Shown: positions 19,172-27,199, counted from the stretch's first letter. The stretch is 64,000 nucleotides of DNA from Siderastrea siderea (GCA_964030785.1 OZ034969.1:36006601-36070600), one strand, 5' to 3'. Notes: generated from the letters alone by a model not told the origin. Numbers and translations: made by a program.

Positions 19172-19680
19172 AATTCCTCAAAAATGTGCCATTGAGCAAT
19201 CACGATTTGATAAAATGGTGCCAACATCTCGGAATTCCAATTGACAAAGGTGGTGTTTTATCAAGAGAACAAACTGTTCCACACAACCACAAAATGGCGT
19301 TTTTCATTTACAATCTTGAGCCGTCGTACATGAGTGGAAGTCATTGGGTCGCAACATTTGTAAAGGATGGGAGAATCAATTATTTCGACAGTTTTGGGTT
19401 GCCACCATTTCAAGAAATTGTGAATCATGCAGAGAAAAAGAATCTCACTCTGATTCATCAAAATAACCAGATACAAGATTTGGGTACAACCACTTGCGGA
19501 TATTTTTGTTTATACTTTTTGAATGAGATGAACAAAGGTTCATCGTATTTCGACCTTTTGCAAGTCTTTGATGTTAATGATACCATGAAAAATGAGAGAT
19601 TCATTGAAAGATATTTTGAAAAAATTTCCCACCATATTGTAAATGAAAACATATTGCGTAAAACAAAGAAAAGAAACTGA
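19066..19680 (+). CDS. Adenain/Ulp1-like cysteine protease (up to 204 aa)
   Basis: Catalytic elements: GSHWVATF (His93), YFDSFG (Asp108), IQDLGTTTCGYFC (Gln137, Cys144), numbering from the ATG at 19066. This is the Polinton maturation protease family, expected to cleave virion proteins at (M/I/L)xGx|G or (M/I/L)xGG|x. The frame overlaps the preceding gene by 106 nt in the -1 frame. The conserved domain seems to begin near residue 43, with no other Met before it, so the protein is made either from this ATG (which lacks the A/T start context of its neighbours) or by -1 frameshifting at the A AAA AAG heptamer 19093-19099. Confidence 0.88.
   Translation: MGKLWRREKKKVGGRVTTWEKQSIQRDSTVGINSLKFLKNVPLSNHDLIKWCQHLGIPIDKGGVLSREQTVPHNHKMAFFIYNLEPSYMSGSHWVATFVKDGRINYFDSFGLPPFQEIVNHAEKKNLTLIHQNNQIQDLGTTTCGYFCLYFLNEMNKGSSYFDLLQVFDVNDTMKNERFIERYFEKISHHIVNENILRKTKKRN
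19093..19099 (+). promoter_or_regulatory. Candidate -1 ribosomal frameshift heptamer A AAA AAG
   Basis: In the frame of the 267-aa gene the codons read GGG AAA AAA AAA AAG TCG, so A|AAA|AAG is correctly phased for tandem -1 slippage. The -1 frame is the protease frame, open to 19680. An extra phased A AAA AAA lies three bases upstream. I could not identify a strong stimulatory stem downstream by eye. Confidence 0.45.
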
Positions 19681-19795
19681 GTGCGTTGAACCCTCAGGAT
19701 ATAAATATGCAAAAAACGGTCGACTAATGTTCTTTTGCACATGTGCTGAATGTGGAATAACTAAAACTAGATTCGTGAAACAAACGGGAAACTAA
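19681..19795 (+). pseudogene. Orphan zinc-ribbon-like fragment
   Basis: A frame without a good start (only internal ATG at 19727) reads ECVEPSGYKYAKNGRLMFF and then CTCAECGITKTRFVK before TAA at 19793-19795. The KNGR...C-x-C-x2-C...T-K-T-x-F-V pattern resembles the second half of short viral zinc-ribbon proteins that occur next to this position in related elements. The first Cys pair appears missing, so it is probably a remnant. Alternatively it is an extension of the protease by +1 shifting. A GC-rich hairpin (GCCCG...CGGGC) lies just after it at 19799-19818. Confidence 0.4.
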
Positions 19796-19830
19796 TTCGC
19801 CCGTCTGAAGGGGCGGGCATTCTGAATACG

Positions 19831-20442
19831 ATGGCATCCACTGGTACTGATATGTTAATTCACCACGGTATTCCTTGGCTTGGAAAAAAAGCAGTTGAAA
19901 TGGGAAGATATTACGGTAGTGAAGCACTAAGGAACCCAAAACTGCAGAAAAAGGCTCTCGATTATGCTTTGGAAAGAGCGGCTCCTTTTATTCAAAAAAC
20001 AGGATCGGAAATGCTTGATCAATTGTCCACTAAAATCAGACCGAATAAAAAGTATAAAACAGACAGAAAGGATTTGGACGGTGGAAGTTTAGATATACAT
20101 AAAGCCATTGGAAAACTCCCTAAACCCAAAGGGGGTTGGACTCTTCCAGGACATCGATACACAGGTCCATACAACGATCTTGAAAATCAGGTGAGATGGA
20201 ATCCAAAAACGGGAGAGATTCTCGAGATTTTTGACAAACCAACCGGCAGAACTGATGCCGTGTCGATGCAACACGATGTCGATTATTCGGTTTGCAGAGA
20301 CGATAAAAAATGCAAAAACAAAGCCGACAGGAAAATGGTCAAAGCTTTGGATTCTGTTCCTTATAATGAGAGACAATGGGGTCATTGGATGGCACGAAAT
20401 ATGATTAACACAAAGCAAAAACTTGGTCTTGGTTTAAACTGA
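19831..20442 (+). CDS. Parvovirus-type phospholipase A2 capsid-associated protein (203 aa)
   Basis: C-terminal half has the secreted/parvoviral PLA2 signature: calcium-loop-like GHRYTGPYN (residues 107-115) and catalytic His-Asp in DAVSMQHDVDY (142-152), then the end KQKLGLGLN. In parvoviruses this domain breaches endosomal membranes during entry; similar genes occur in some Polintons and adintoviruses. The calcium loop has Tyr (YTGPY) where the usual YxGxG has a second Gly. The N-terminal half is helical and basic, and LDGG|S (82-86) fits the adenain consensus, so the enzyme domain could be released by cleavage. The ATG context (ATACGATGG) differs from most genes here. A T TTA AAC heptamer precedes the stop codon. 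Confidence 0.85.
   Translation: MASTGTDMLIHHGIPWLGKKAVEMGRYYGSEALRNPKLQKKALDYALERAAPFIQKTGSEMLDQLSTKIRPNKKYKTDRKDLDGGSLDIHKAIGKLPKPKGGWTLPGHRYTGPYNDLENQVRWNPKTGEILEIFDKPTGRTDAVSMQHDVDYSVCRDDKKCKNKADRKMVKALDSVPYNERQWGHWMARNMINTKQKLGLGLN
20433..20439 (+). promoter_or_regulatory. Candidate -1 ribosomal frameshift heptamer T TTA AAC
   Basis: The phospholipase frame ends GGT TTA AAC TGA, placing T|TTA|AAC in exact phase and directly against the stop. Slipping -1 makes the next codon CTG at 20439, which is the integrase frame, open without a stop from there to 21392. TTTAAAC is one of the established efficient -1 heptamers. Stimulatory downstream structure was not resolved by eye. Confidence 0.65.
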
Positions 20443-21392
20443 AAAGGCCGTCGAGTGAAGAAAACTGGCAAGAAAAATTAGCTGATGAGCTTCATAAACC
20501 GATAAAGCGTAACTTCACCCGGCGGCGGGTAATTGTAAACCATATTGACGAGACATGGTGTTCAGATATTGTTGAGATGCAAAAATTCAGTCGATGGAAC
20601 GCTGGCTACAGATATCTTCTCATGGTACTCGATGTGTTTAGTAAATATGGTTGGATCGTTCCATTAAAAGATAAAAAGGGTGAAACCGTTATGAATGCAT
20701 TCAAAACAATATTCAAAGAGGGGCGTAAACCACAATATATTTGGACAGATAAAGGCAAAGAGTATTATAACAAACATGTTAAGGAACTACTTGATAAGAA
20801 TAAAATAACCTTATACTCAACTGAGAATGAGGAAAAGTCGTCAGTTTGTGAAAGATGGAACCGTACAATCAAAACCAAGATGTGGAAGCAGTTTACTGTT
20901 CAAGGTAATACACAGTATCTTGAAATGTTACCCAAATTAGTGAAACAGTATAACAATACCAGACATTCAAGCACAAAGATGACACCTACAGAAGCGAGTA
21001 AAAAGAAAAATGAAGGAGTTGTTTACTTTAATCTGTACGGTGATATGGAAACATCAAGGCAAAAACCAAAGTTTAAAGTCGGTGATAAGGTAAGAATATC
21101 TAAGTACAAACGTCCTGTCTTTGACAAAGGATACACAGCCAATTGGACAGAAGAAGTTTTCACAGTTGACAAGATACAATACACCAATCCGATCACTTAC
21201 AGACTCAAAGATCTCAGTGGTGAGGAGATATCAGGTTCTTTTTATGAACAGGAGATGCAGAAGGCTGTTCAAGACGTTTACCGTATTGAGAAAGTGATTA
21301 GACGAGACGCTCGAAAAGGTAAAGCTTTGGTGAAGTGGAGCGGTTACCCAGAAAAATTCAATTCCTGGGTAGATATTAATGATCTAATGTGA
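20439..21392 (+). CDS. Retroviral-type integrase with C-terminal chromodomain (INT), probably expressed by -1 frameshift
   Basis: The frame is open from inside the phospholipase gene. The first ATG (20577) lies four codons after the first catalytic Asp (CSDIVEM, Asp codon at 20565), so starting there would remove an essential residue and the conserved DELHKPIKRNFTRRRV lead. The other catalytic residues are Asp in WTDKGKEYYN and Glu in SSVCERWNR, 33 residues between. A basic SH3-like region follows (KVGDKVRISKYKR), then a chromodomain (VYRIEKVIRR...ALVKWSGYPEKFNSWV) that may direct insertion to marked chromatin. It would insert the element with 6-bp duplications. The start given is the first -1 codon after T TTA AAC. 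An unannotated intron is the alternative explanation. Confidence 0.85.
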   Translation: MKRPSSEENWQEKLADELHKPIKRNFTRRRVIVNHIDETWCSDIVEMQKFSRWNAGYRYLLMVLDVFSKYGWIVPLKDKKGETVMNAFKTIFKEGRKPQYIWTDKGKEYYNKHVKELLDKNKITLYSTENEEKSSVCERWNRTIKTKMWKQFTVQGNTQYLEMLPKLVKQYNNTRHSSTKMTPTEASKKKNEGVVYFNLYGDMETSRQKPKFKVGDKVRISKYKRPVFDKGYTANWTEEVFTVDKIQYTNPITYRLKDLSGEEISGSFYEQEMQKAVQDVYRIEKVIRRDARKGKALVKWSGYPEKFNSWVDINDLM

Positions 21393-21435
21393 AAATGAAT
21401 TTAAAAATATTTTCTTATTATATAATAAAAATAAA

Positions 21436-21744
21436 ATGACAACATTCATGACTTATCAAGAAATTCGAAAAATAGCGGTTGGAAAAAAAATCAAAAATGC
21501 ACAGAAGCTCTCAAAAATAGAGCTGGTAAAAGTGTTAAATCTTGATGAAGGAGTGTTATACAAACCAACAGGGAAGGAGGTGTTGATTACCAATGTTGAC
21601 ACACAGGTTGTTACAAAATGCAAAAGCATCTATCAGTGTTCAAAAGTATTGGGTAAAAAATACGGTTCGATTCATTATTACGTAAACTGTGGAAATGAGT
21701 TTGTGGATAAGAATGGAAATAAGGTAATATTATCTTTTGCTTGA
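21436..21744 (+). CDS. Small unknown protein, SAP-like plus NUMOD1-like (102 aa)
   Basis: The start is in AATAAAATG. The N-terminal 35 residues (YQEIRKIAVGKKIKNAQKL, then SKIELVKVLNL) resemble a SAP-type helix-extension-helix DNA-binding motif. Residues 60-98 (KCKSIYQCSKVLGKKYGSIHYYVN, first 20 enough to see the pattern) resemble the NUMOD1 helix-turn-helix motif found beside homing endonucleases. No nuclease motif is present, so a DNA-binding role is the most that can be suggested. The polymerase N-terminus has a similar SLKKLSKSKLIKLL helix, which may reflect shared ancestry. Confidence 0.6.
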   Translation: MTTFMTYQEIRKIAVGKKIKNAQKLSKIELVKVLNLDEGVLYKPTGKEVLITNVDTQVVTKCKSIYQCSKVLGKKYGSIHYYVNCGNEFVDKNGNKVILSFA

Positions 21745-21818
21745 ACTTTTTCATTTCGTGAAAAGTGAAATGAAAAAATATTTAAAAAATATTGTTATAC
21801 AATAAAATAAAAAGAAGA

Positions 21819-24800
21819 ATGGATTCACAAACAGAAATGAACAAAGCTAGTTTGAAGAAACTTAGCAAATCAAAACTTATCAAATTGCTTCTGAAGCAGG
21901 AGAAGAAGAAGCTAGTTCCAATACCAAAACCATATGTACCAACACCTCGTAAGAGTGTCAAACAGATGGCTAAAAAATATGAAGAAAACATCATTCTACC
22001 ACCTCCAGAATTCAGGGATGATTACAAACCAGTTCCAGCACAAAGGACTTATAAACCAAGACCATATGTACCAACACCTCGTAAGAGTGTCAAACAGATG
22101 GCTAAAAAATATGAAGAAAACATCATTCTACCACCTCCAGAATTCAGGGATGATTACAAACCAGTTCCAGCACCTAGAACTAAGAAACTATTGGATAAAT
22201 TAATTCCAGCGCCTAGAACCAAAATAGAACAAACAAACAAAGCTTTAAAAGGTTACACTAAGTCTTATGAAATCAGCATCAAAAACAATGAAGACCCCTT
22301 AGCCCAAATGCAAAACACGAGAAAGGCTATAGAACATAATGTAATAGCTTTGTTGAATGAGATGAAAGGCTTGAAATACGTTGAAACGTTGAAGATTACG
22401 TTTGAAAAACAGAATGGAGACAAGTTGATTGAAAAGGAAGCTTATTTCAATGCAAAGCCACAAACAGTAACAAATGATGCAGATATTGATAACTTGTTGC
22501 AGATAACACAACAACAGATTGTAAATATGATTCAGCAATGGATTTCAGAAGGATCAGCATGGACAATTAAATCGGTTGATGGTCATTTCATCAATGTTGT
22601 AAAGTACAGACCACTCAGAGGTTCTTCATATATTCCATTACCCAAAGAGCTGCGAAACCCAGCTAAAGGGATTATAAACATGAAAAATAATGACAATGAA
22701 TGTTTTCGTTGGTGTCATATTCGTCAGCTATTGCCACAAAACGAAAATCCACAGAGAATAAAAGAGTGTGATAAAAAATATGTAGAAAAATTGGATTACT
22801 CGGGAATCGAGTTTCCCGTTTCTGTGAAACAATACAACAAAATAGAGAAACAGAATAATATTCGTGTTAATGTCTTCGGTTATGAGGAAAGGCAACCGTA
22901 TGTGATTTACGTTTCAAAAGAAAAGTTTAACTCTTGTTTGAATCTACTCTTAATAACCAGGGGAGAGGTGAAACATTATTGTTTAATAAAGGATTTCAAT
23001 AAATTTATGCACAGTCAAACGAATCACAATGGAAGAAAGCATTTCTGTATGTACTGTCTTCAATGTTTAAGCTCAAAAGAGCATCTTGAAAAACACAAAG
23101 TTGATTGTATTGAAATTAATGGGAAACAAGCCATTAAAATGCCAGAATCTGGATCAAAAATTGCATTCAGAAATTATCATAAACAGTTACCAGCACCTTT
23201 CGTGATTTATGCTGATTTTGAAGCCATCACCGAAAAAGTTGATGAGAAAGCTCCGCAAAAATCCTGCACCGAAAAAGTTGATGTGAAAGCTCCGCAAAAA
23301 TCCTACACCAAACAATATCAAAAACATACGGCTTGTGGATATGGTTATAAAGTTGTTTGCTGTTATGACGATAAATTTTCAAAACCAATTAAAATTTACA
23401 GAGGAGAAATGGCCATTCACAAGTTTATGAAGGATATGTTGGCTGAAGTTAAATACTGTCAAGAGGTTGTAAAAACCCACTTCACAAAACCTCTCGAAAT
23501 GACAGACGAGGATGAGGAAAGTTTCCAAAGAGCTGAAGAATGTCACATCTGCAAGAAACCTTATGACACAAGTGATGTTGGAGTAAGAAATGTTGGAGTA
23601 AGAAATGTTAAAAATGTTAGAATAGGAAATGTTAGAGTAAGAGATCACTGTCATATCACCGGCAAATACAGAGGCTCAGCACACCAAGTATGTAATCTAA
23701 ATTTCAAATTGACTAATAAGATACCTGTGGTGTTTCACAATCTCAAGGGGTATGACAGTCACTTTATAATGCAAGAGATTGGTGATATTGTGAAAAAGAA
23801 TGCGTATATTGATAAAGAAGGAAAGGAACATGAGATGAAAATAAATGTCATTCCCTGTAACATGGAGAAATACATGGCCTTCATGTTGGGTCAATACCTT
23901 GTGTTCATCGACAGCTTTCAATTCATGAGCTCGTCATTGAGTGATTTGGTGAATAATCTTCCTGTTGAAGAGTTCAAACACACGGGACAAGTATTTCAAG
24001 GTAAAAAATTGAGTTTGATGACAAAGAAAGGTGTCTATCCTTATGACTATATGAATAGTTTCAAAAAGTTTGAGGACAACAGGTTGCCGAAGAAAGAAGA
24101 TTTTTTCAGTATTATGAATAATGAACATATCACAGATAAAGAGTATCAACATGCACAGAATGTTTGGAACGAATTTGGTCTATCATCAATGGGAGAGTAT
24201 CACGATCTATATCTCAAATCGGATATTTTGTTGCTGACTGATGTTTTTGAAAATTTCCGCAAAGCATGTCAACAATACTATGGATTGGATCCTGCTCATT
24301 ATTTCACATCACCCGGTCTGAGTTGGGATGCAATGTTGAAAATGACAAAAACTGAATTGGAGTTGATTAGTGATGTTGATATGTTTCAATTCATTGAAAA
24401 AGGTATGCGTGGGGGGATCAGTTACATTGCCAATCGATATGGAAAGGCAAACAACAAGTATATGGAAAACTACAATCCGGAGGAGGTATCAAAATACATC
24501 ATGTATCTGGATGCAAATAATCTTTATGGTTGGGCAATGAGTCAATATCTTCCAACAGGTGTGTTCGAATGGTTGACTGAGGAAGAGGTGGATTTATCCA
24601 AGTATAATGATGAGTCTGAAAAAGGATTGATATTAGAGGTTGATTTGGAATATCCAGAGGAGTTGCATGATCTCCACAACGACTATCCACTGGCCCCTGA
24701 AAAAATCAAAGTAACTAAAGATATGTTGTCACCTTATTGTCGAGAAATTGCTGAAAAATTTAAAGTAAAGGTTGGACTGGTTGAAAAGTTGATACCAACG

Positions 24801-25757
24801 TTGCTAAATAAAGAGAAATATGTTTTGCATTATCGCAACTTGCAACTCTATATGTCTTTGGGGTTGAAACTGACAAAGATTCATAGAGCTCTCGAATTCA
24901 ATCAGAGTCCATGGTTGAAACCTTACATCGATTTTAACACAAAAAAGAGAGCAAAGGCAAAGAACTCTTTTGAAAAGGATTTTTTCAAGTTGATGAACAA
25001 TTCGGTATACGGAAAGACGATGGAGAATCTGAGAAAGCGACAGGACATCAAACTTGTAACCGATGAAGAAAACTTTTTGAAATGGACCAGCAGACCGAGT
25101 TTCATAAGCAGTAAAATATTTAATGAGGATTTAGTTGCCATTCATAAAATCAAACCAACTTTAACATTGAACAGACCGGCATATGTTGGAATGTGCATCC
25201 TAGACTTATCAAAAACATATATGTATGATTTTCATTACAATTACATCAAAAACAAGTACGGTGACAAAGCTAGGTTGCTGTTCACAGATACTGACAGTCT
25301 AACATATGAAATTGAAGCAGATGATGTTTATCAAGATTTTTGGAAAGACAAACATCTATTCGATAACAGTGATTATCCAAAGAATAGCCCGTTTTTTGAT
25401 AACTCAAACAAGAAAGTCATTGGAAAAATCAAGGACGAAGCAGAAGGAATACCAATCGTGGAGTTAGTTGGTTTGAGGTCAAAAATGTATTCTTACATCA
25501 AGGACAATAAAGAGGGAAGTCGCACAGCAAAGGGAATAAAAAAGAATGTGATAAAACAAAAAATACGACATAAGAATTACAAAGATACGCTTTTCAACAA
25601 AAAACAGATGCGTCACTTGATGAGACTAATCAGAAGTGAAAAACATCAAATTGGTAGCTATATGGTGAATAAAATATCACTCAGCTGCTTCGATGATAAA
25701 AGATATATTCATAAAAATGGTGTAACAAGTTATGCTTACGGTAATAATAAAATTTAA
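21819..25757 (+). CDS. Protein-primed family B DNA polymerase (1312 aa)
   Basis: Start chosen at the first ATG (MDSQTEMNKASLKK). Features: a SAP-like N-terminus; a Pro-rich linker duplicated exactly (111-bp copies at 21931 and 22063); a C2H2-type finger (FCMYCLQC...HLEKHKVDC, about residue 410); exonuclease motif YADFEAI (Asp466, Glu468); an inserted Cys/His cluster (CHICKKPY...RDHCHITGKYRG...CN); exonuclease HNLKGYDSHF; polymerase motif A YLDANNLYGW (Asp898); motif B LMNNSVYGKT (Asn1060); motif C FTDTDS (Asp1157, Asp1159). It replicates the element with 3-prime to 5-prime proofreading, using protein priming at the terminal repeats. The last 30 codons lie in the right terminal repeat. All catalytic motifs are intact. 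Confidence 0.95.
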   Translation: MDSQTEMNKASLKKLSKSKLIKLLLKQEKKKLVPIPKPYVPTPRKSVKQMAKKYEENIILPPPEFRDDYKPVPAQRTYKPRPYVPTPRKSVKQMAKKYEENIILPPPEFRDDYKPVPAPRTKKLLDKLIPAPRTKIEQTNKALKGYTKSYEISIKNNEDPLAQMQNTRKAIEHNVIALLNEMKGLKYVETLKITFEKQNGDKLIEKEAYFNAKPQTVTNDADIDNLLQITQQQIVNMIQQWISEGSAWTIKSVDGHFINVVKYRPLRGSSYIPLPKELRNPAKGIINMKNNDNECFRWCHIRQLLPQNENPQRIKECDKKYVEKLDYSGIEFPVSVKQYNKIEKQNNIRVNVFGYEERQPYVIYVSKEKFNSCLNLLLITRGEVKHYCLIKDFNKFMHSQTNHNGRKHFCMYCLQCLSSKEHLEKHKVDCIEINGKQAIKMPESGSKIAFRNYHKQLPAPFVIYADFEAITEKVDEKAPQKSCTEKVDVKAPQKSYTKQYQKHTACGYGYKVVCCYDDKFSKPIKIYRGEMAIHKFMKDMLAEVKYCQEVVKTHFTKPLEMTDEDEESFQRAEECHICKKPYDTSDVGVRNVGVRNVKNVRIGNVRVRDHCHITGKYRGSAHQVCNLNFKLTNKIPVVFHNLKGYDSHFIMQEIGDIVKKNAYIDKEGKEHEMKINVIPCNMEKYMAFMLGQYLVFIDSFQFMSSSLSDLVNNLPVEEFKHTGQVFQGKKLSLMTKKGVYPYDYMNSFKKFEDNRLPKKEDFFSIMNNEHITDKEYQHAQNVWNEFGLSSMGEYHDLYLKSDILLLTDVFENFRKACQQYYGLDPAHYFTSPGLSWDAMLKMTKTELELISDVDMFQFIEKGMRGGISYIANRYGKANNKYMENYNPEEVSKYIMYLDANNLYGWAMSQYLPTGVFEWLTEEEVDLSKYNDESEKGLILEVDLEYPEELHDLHNDYPLAPEKIKVTKDMLSPYCREIAEKFKVKVGLVEKLIPTLLNKEKYVLHYRNLQLYMSLGLKLTKIHRALEFNQSPWLKPYIDFNTKKRAKAKNSFEKDFFKLMNNSVYGKTMENLRKRQDIKLVTDEENFLKWTSRPSFISSKIFNEDLVAIHKIKPTLTLNRPAYVGMCILDLSKTYMYDFHYNYIKNKYGDKARLLFTDTDSLTYEIEADDVYQDFWKDKHLFDNSDYPKNSPFFDNSNKKVIGKIKDEAEGIPIVELVGLRSKMYSYIKDNKEGSRTAKGIKKNVIKQKIRHKNYKDTLFNKKQMRHLMRLIRSEKHQIGSYMVNKISLSCFDDKRYIHKNGVTSYAYGNNKI

Positions 25758-26097
25758 CTGAAGATTTTGGGGAAAATACGTTTGTATTCTCGGGCGAAAA
25801 TTTTGGGAAAATTTGGCTAGGTGCGCTCGCGTGCTTTTATCAGTCAAGTGTGTGTGAAGTTTCTTGGAGATTTCATATAAATTTTATATGAAATTGTGGG
25901 TATATTTCGCCAACTGCATTCGTATACTTTGACTGGAAATATTTCTCTTTAATTTGACTGAAGATTTGACTAGGTGTGCTTGTATACTTTGACTGGAAAT
26001 ATTTCTCTTTAATTTGACTGAAGATTTGACTAGGTGTGCTTGTATACTTTGACCGAAGATTTGACAGTGTTCCGGAATTCCCATTTTATAAACTACT
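25669..26097 (-). repeat. Polinton right terminal inverted repeat (429 bp)
   Basis: Reverse complement of 10984-11412. It includes the polymerase stop codon at 25755-25757, both 60-bp tandem units and the 25-bp palindrome, ending in CT followed by the target duplication. Confidence 0.95.
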
Positions 26098-26103
26098 GAA
26101 GCT
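26098..26103. repeat. Polinton target site duplication, right (GAAGCT)
   Basis: Second copy of the 6-bp duplication. Reading through it from the left LINE fragment restores the ORF1 frame. Confidence 0.95.
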
Positions 26104-26754
26104 GAGGTTTCGACAAAATGTGACATCGAAGCCGTTAACAAAAGAATTGACACGTTGGACGAGAAGCTAACTAATTCTCCAACTGTACCAGCAATTAAAG
26201 ATCAAATGGACAAATTCAGTAGCCAATTACTTCAACTCAGGAAAAAACAGGAAGAATTAGCTGCACTTCAAGAACAGCTAAAAACGAAAGATTTATACTT
26301 GGAGGCATACTCGCGTCGCGAGTCTATCAAGTTCGTAAACATTCCCGAAGAAGATGAAAGAGAAGACACCGAAGAAATAATTCGCGGCTTCCTCGAACGG
26401 GAGCTCGGTTTCGTGGAAGCTGGAACAGTTGAAATACAGAGAGTCCACCGTGTCGGAAAGAATACCAGTGAAAGCATAAGGCCGAGAGCAATCCTTGCTA
26501 AATTCCTTAGAGCCAAGGATTGTGACAAGATTCTCTCATTGGGTTTTCGCCTTCGTGACACCGATTTTCAGATGTACAGAGATTTACCACGGGAGATCGT
26601 CACGAGGAGAAAAGCACAGATGGCCATTTTAAAGAAAGCAAGGCAGCATAAGGTTCACGCAGTGTTTAGTAAGGCCGAGCCAGATAAGTTGTACATAGGT
26701 GGAAAGTTCTGGCCGGTAGGCAAACCGTTTGACATCGAAGAGCTGGATTCCTAA
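26104..26754 (+). pseudogene. LINE ORF1, 3-prime part
   Basis: This 217-codon remainder (stop included) is in frame with 10687-10983 once the Polinton and one duplication copy are discounted, giving about 315 residues, the normal L1 ORF1 size. It continues the coiled coil (QLLQLRKKQEELAALQEQL), then shows the L1-type RRM region (AYSRRESIKFVNIPEE, VEIQRVHRVGK) and the C-terminal domain (FSKAEPDKLYIGGKFWPV). Without the upstream ATG it has no proper start now. Confidence 0.85.
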
Positions 26755-27199
26755 ACTAGGACGATGTGGAGAACTTTAAGACATTTTCTATTTTTTCAAC
26801 CGGAACATTTGCACTAAAATATAAGGTAAACATCATTTATAAGAAGCTATGAATGCTTATTTAATTTACGCACTTAATTATAAGGGCCGGGGGTCGCACT
26901 AATCCATACAGATTGCGCCTTTACTAACTATTGCTTGGATCCGGTGTCACAGCGGATTTTGTCCCCCCGCCGATTTTGTCCCCCCGGACCAAATCCGCTA
27001 GCGGATATTGTCCCCCCGGACAAGCTTTAACAGTACTTTACTGGCTGTGATTCATACTTTTTCTTATTTTAAGTAGAATGTTTTTTTCTGTTGTATTTGT
27101 CTTTATGTGGGCCATTAAGTCAGTCAATAATTTTATTATGCTTTTTGAACACAACAACTTTCGAGGAAACGCAAATTTAAATAATTATAAGCTGGAATA
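26755..27199 (+). other. LINE inter-ORF spacer with GTCCCCCCG repeats and hairpin
   Basis: No reading frame. Three copies of a TTGTCCCCCCGG-like word occur at 26959-27018. Between the last two is a near-perfect inverted repeat at 26986-27013 centred on the exact 14-bp palindrome ATCCGCTAGCGGAT. The tract is far more GC-rich than the rest of the LINE. Its role is unknown; it could be a small palindromic insertion or a structure helping ORF2 translation. Confidence 0.6.

Larger units (their letters stand above)
10984..26097 (+). mobile_element. Polinton/Maverick (polintovirus-like) element, 15,114 bp
   Basis: Evidence is the termini AGTAGTTTATAAA...TTTATAAACTACT, a 6-bp target duplication, 429-bp inverted repeats that I read as identical, and the characteristic gene set: protein-primed DNA polymerase B, retroviral-type integrase with chromodomain, A32-like ATPase, adenain-like protease, double-jelly-roll major capsid, penton-like minor capsid. 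Accessory genes are a tail-fibre-like protein and phospholipase A2. Known Polintons are 15-25 kb self-synthesising elements thought able to form virions. All main reading frames are intact and repeats are near identical, so the insertion looks young. Genes occupy 11819-25757, and the last 30 codons of polymerase lie inside the right repeat. The closest known relatives are animal Polintons and adintoviruses. Confidence 0.97.

Noticed and set aside
20577..21392. Integrase starting at the first ATG
   Set aside because: This would drop the first catalytic Asp and the conserved lead sequence, so the ATG is unlikely to be the real start.
22299..22538. Minus-strand frames inside the polymerase gene
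   Set aside because: Antisense shadows of a well supported polymerase frame.
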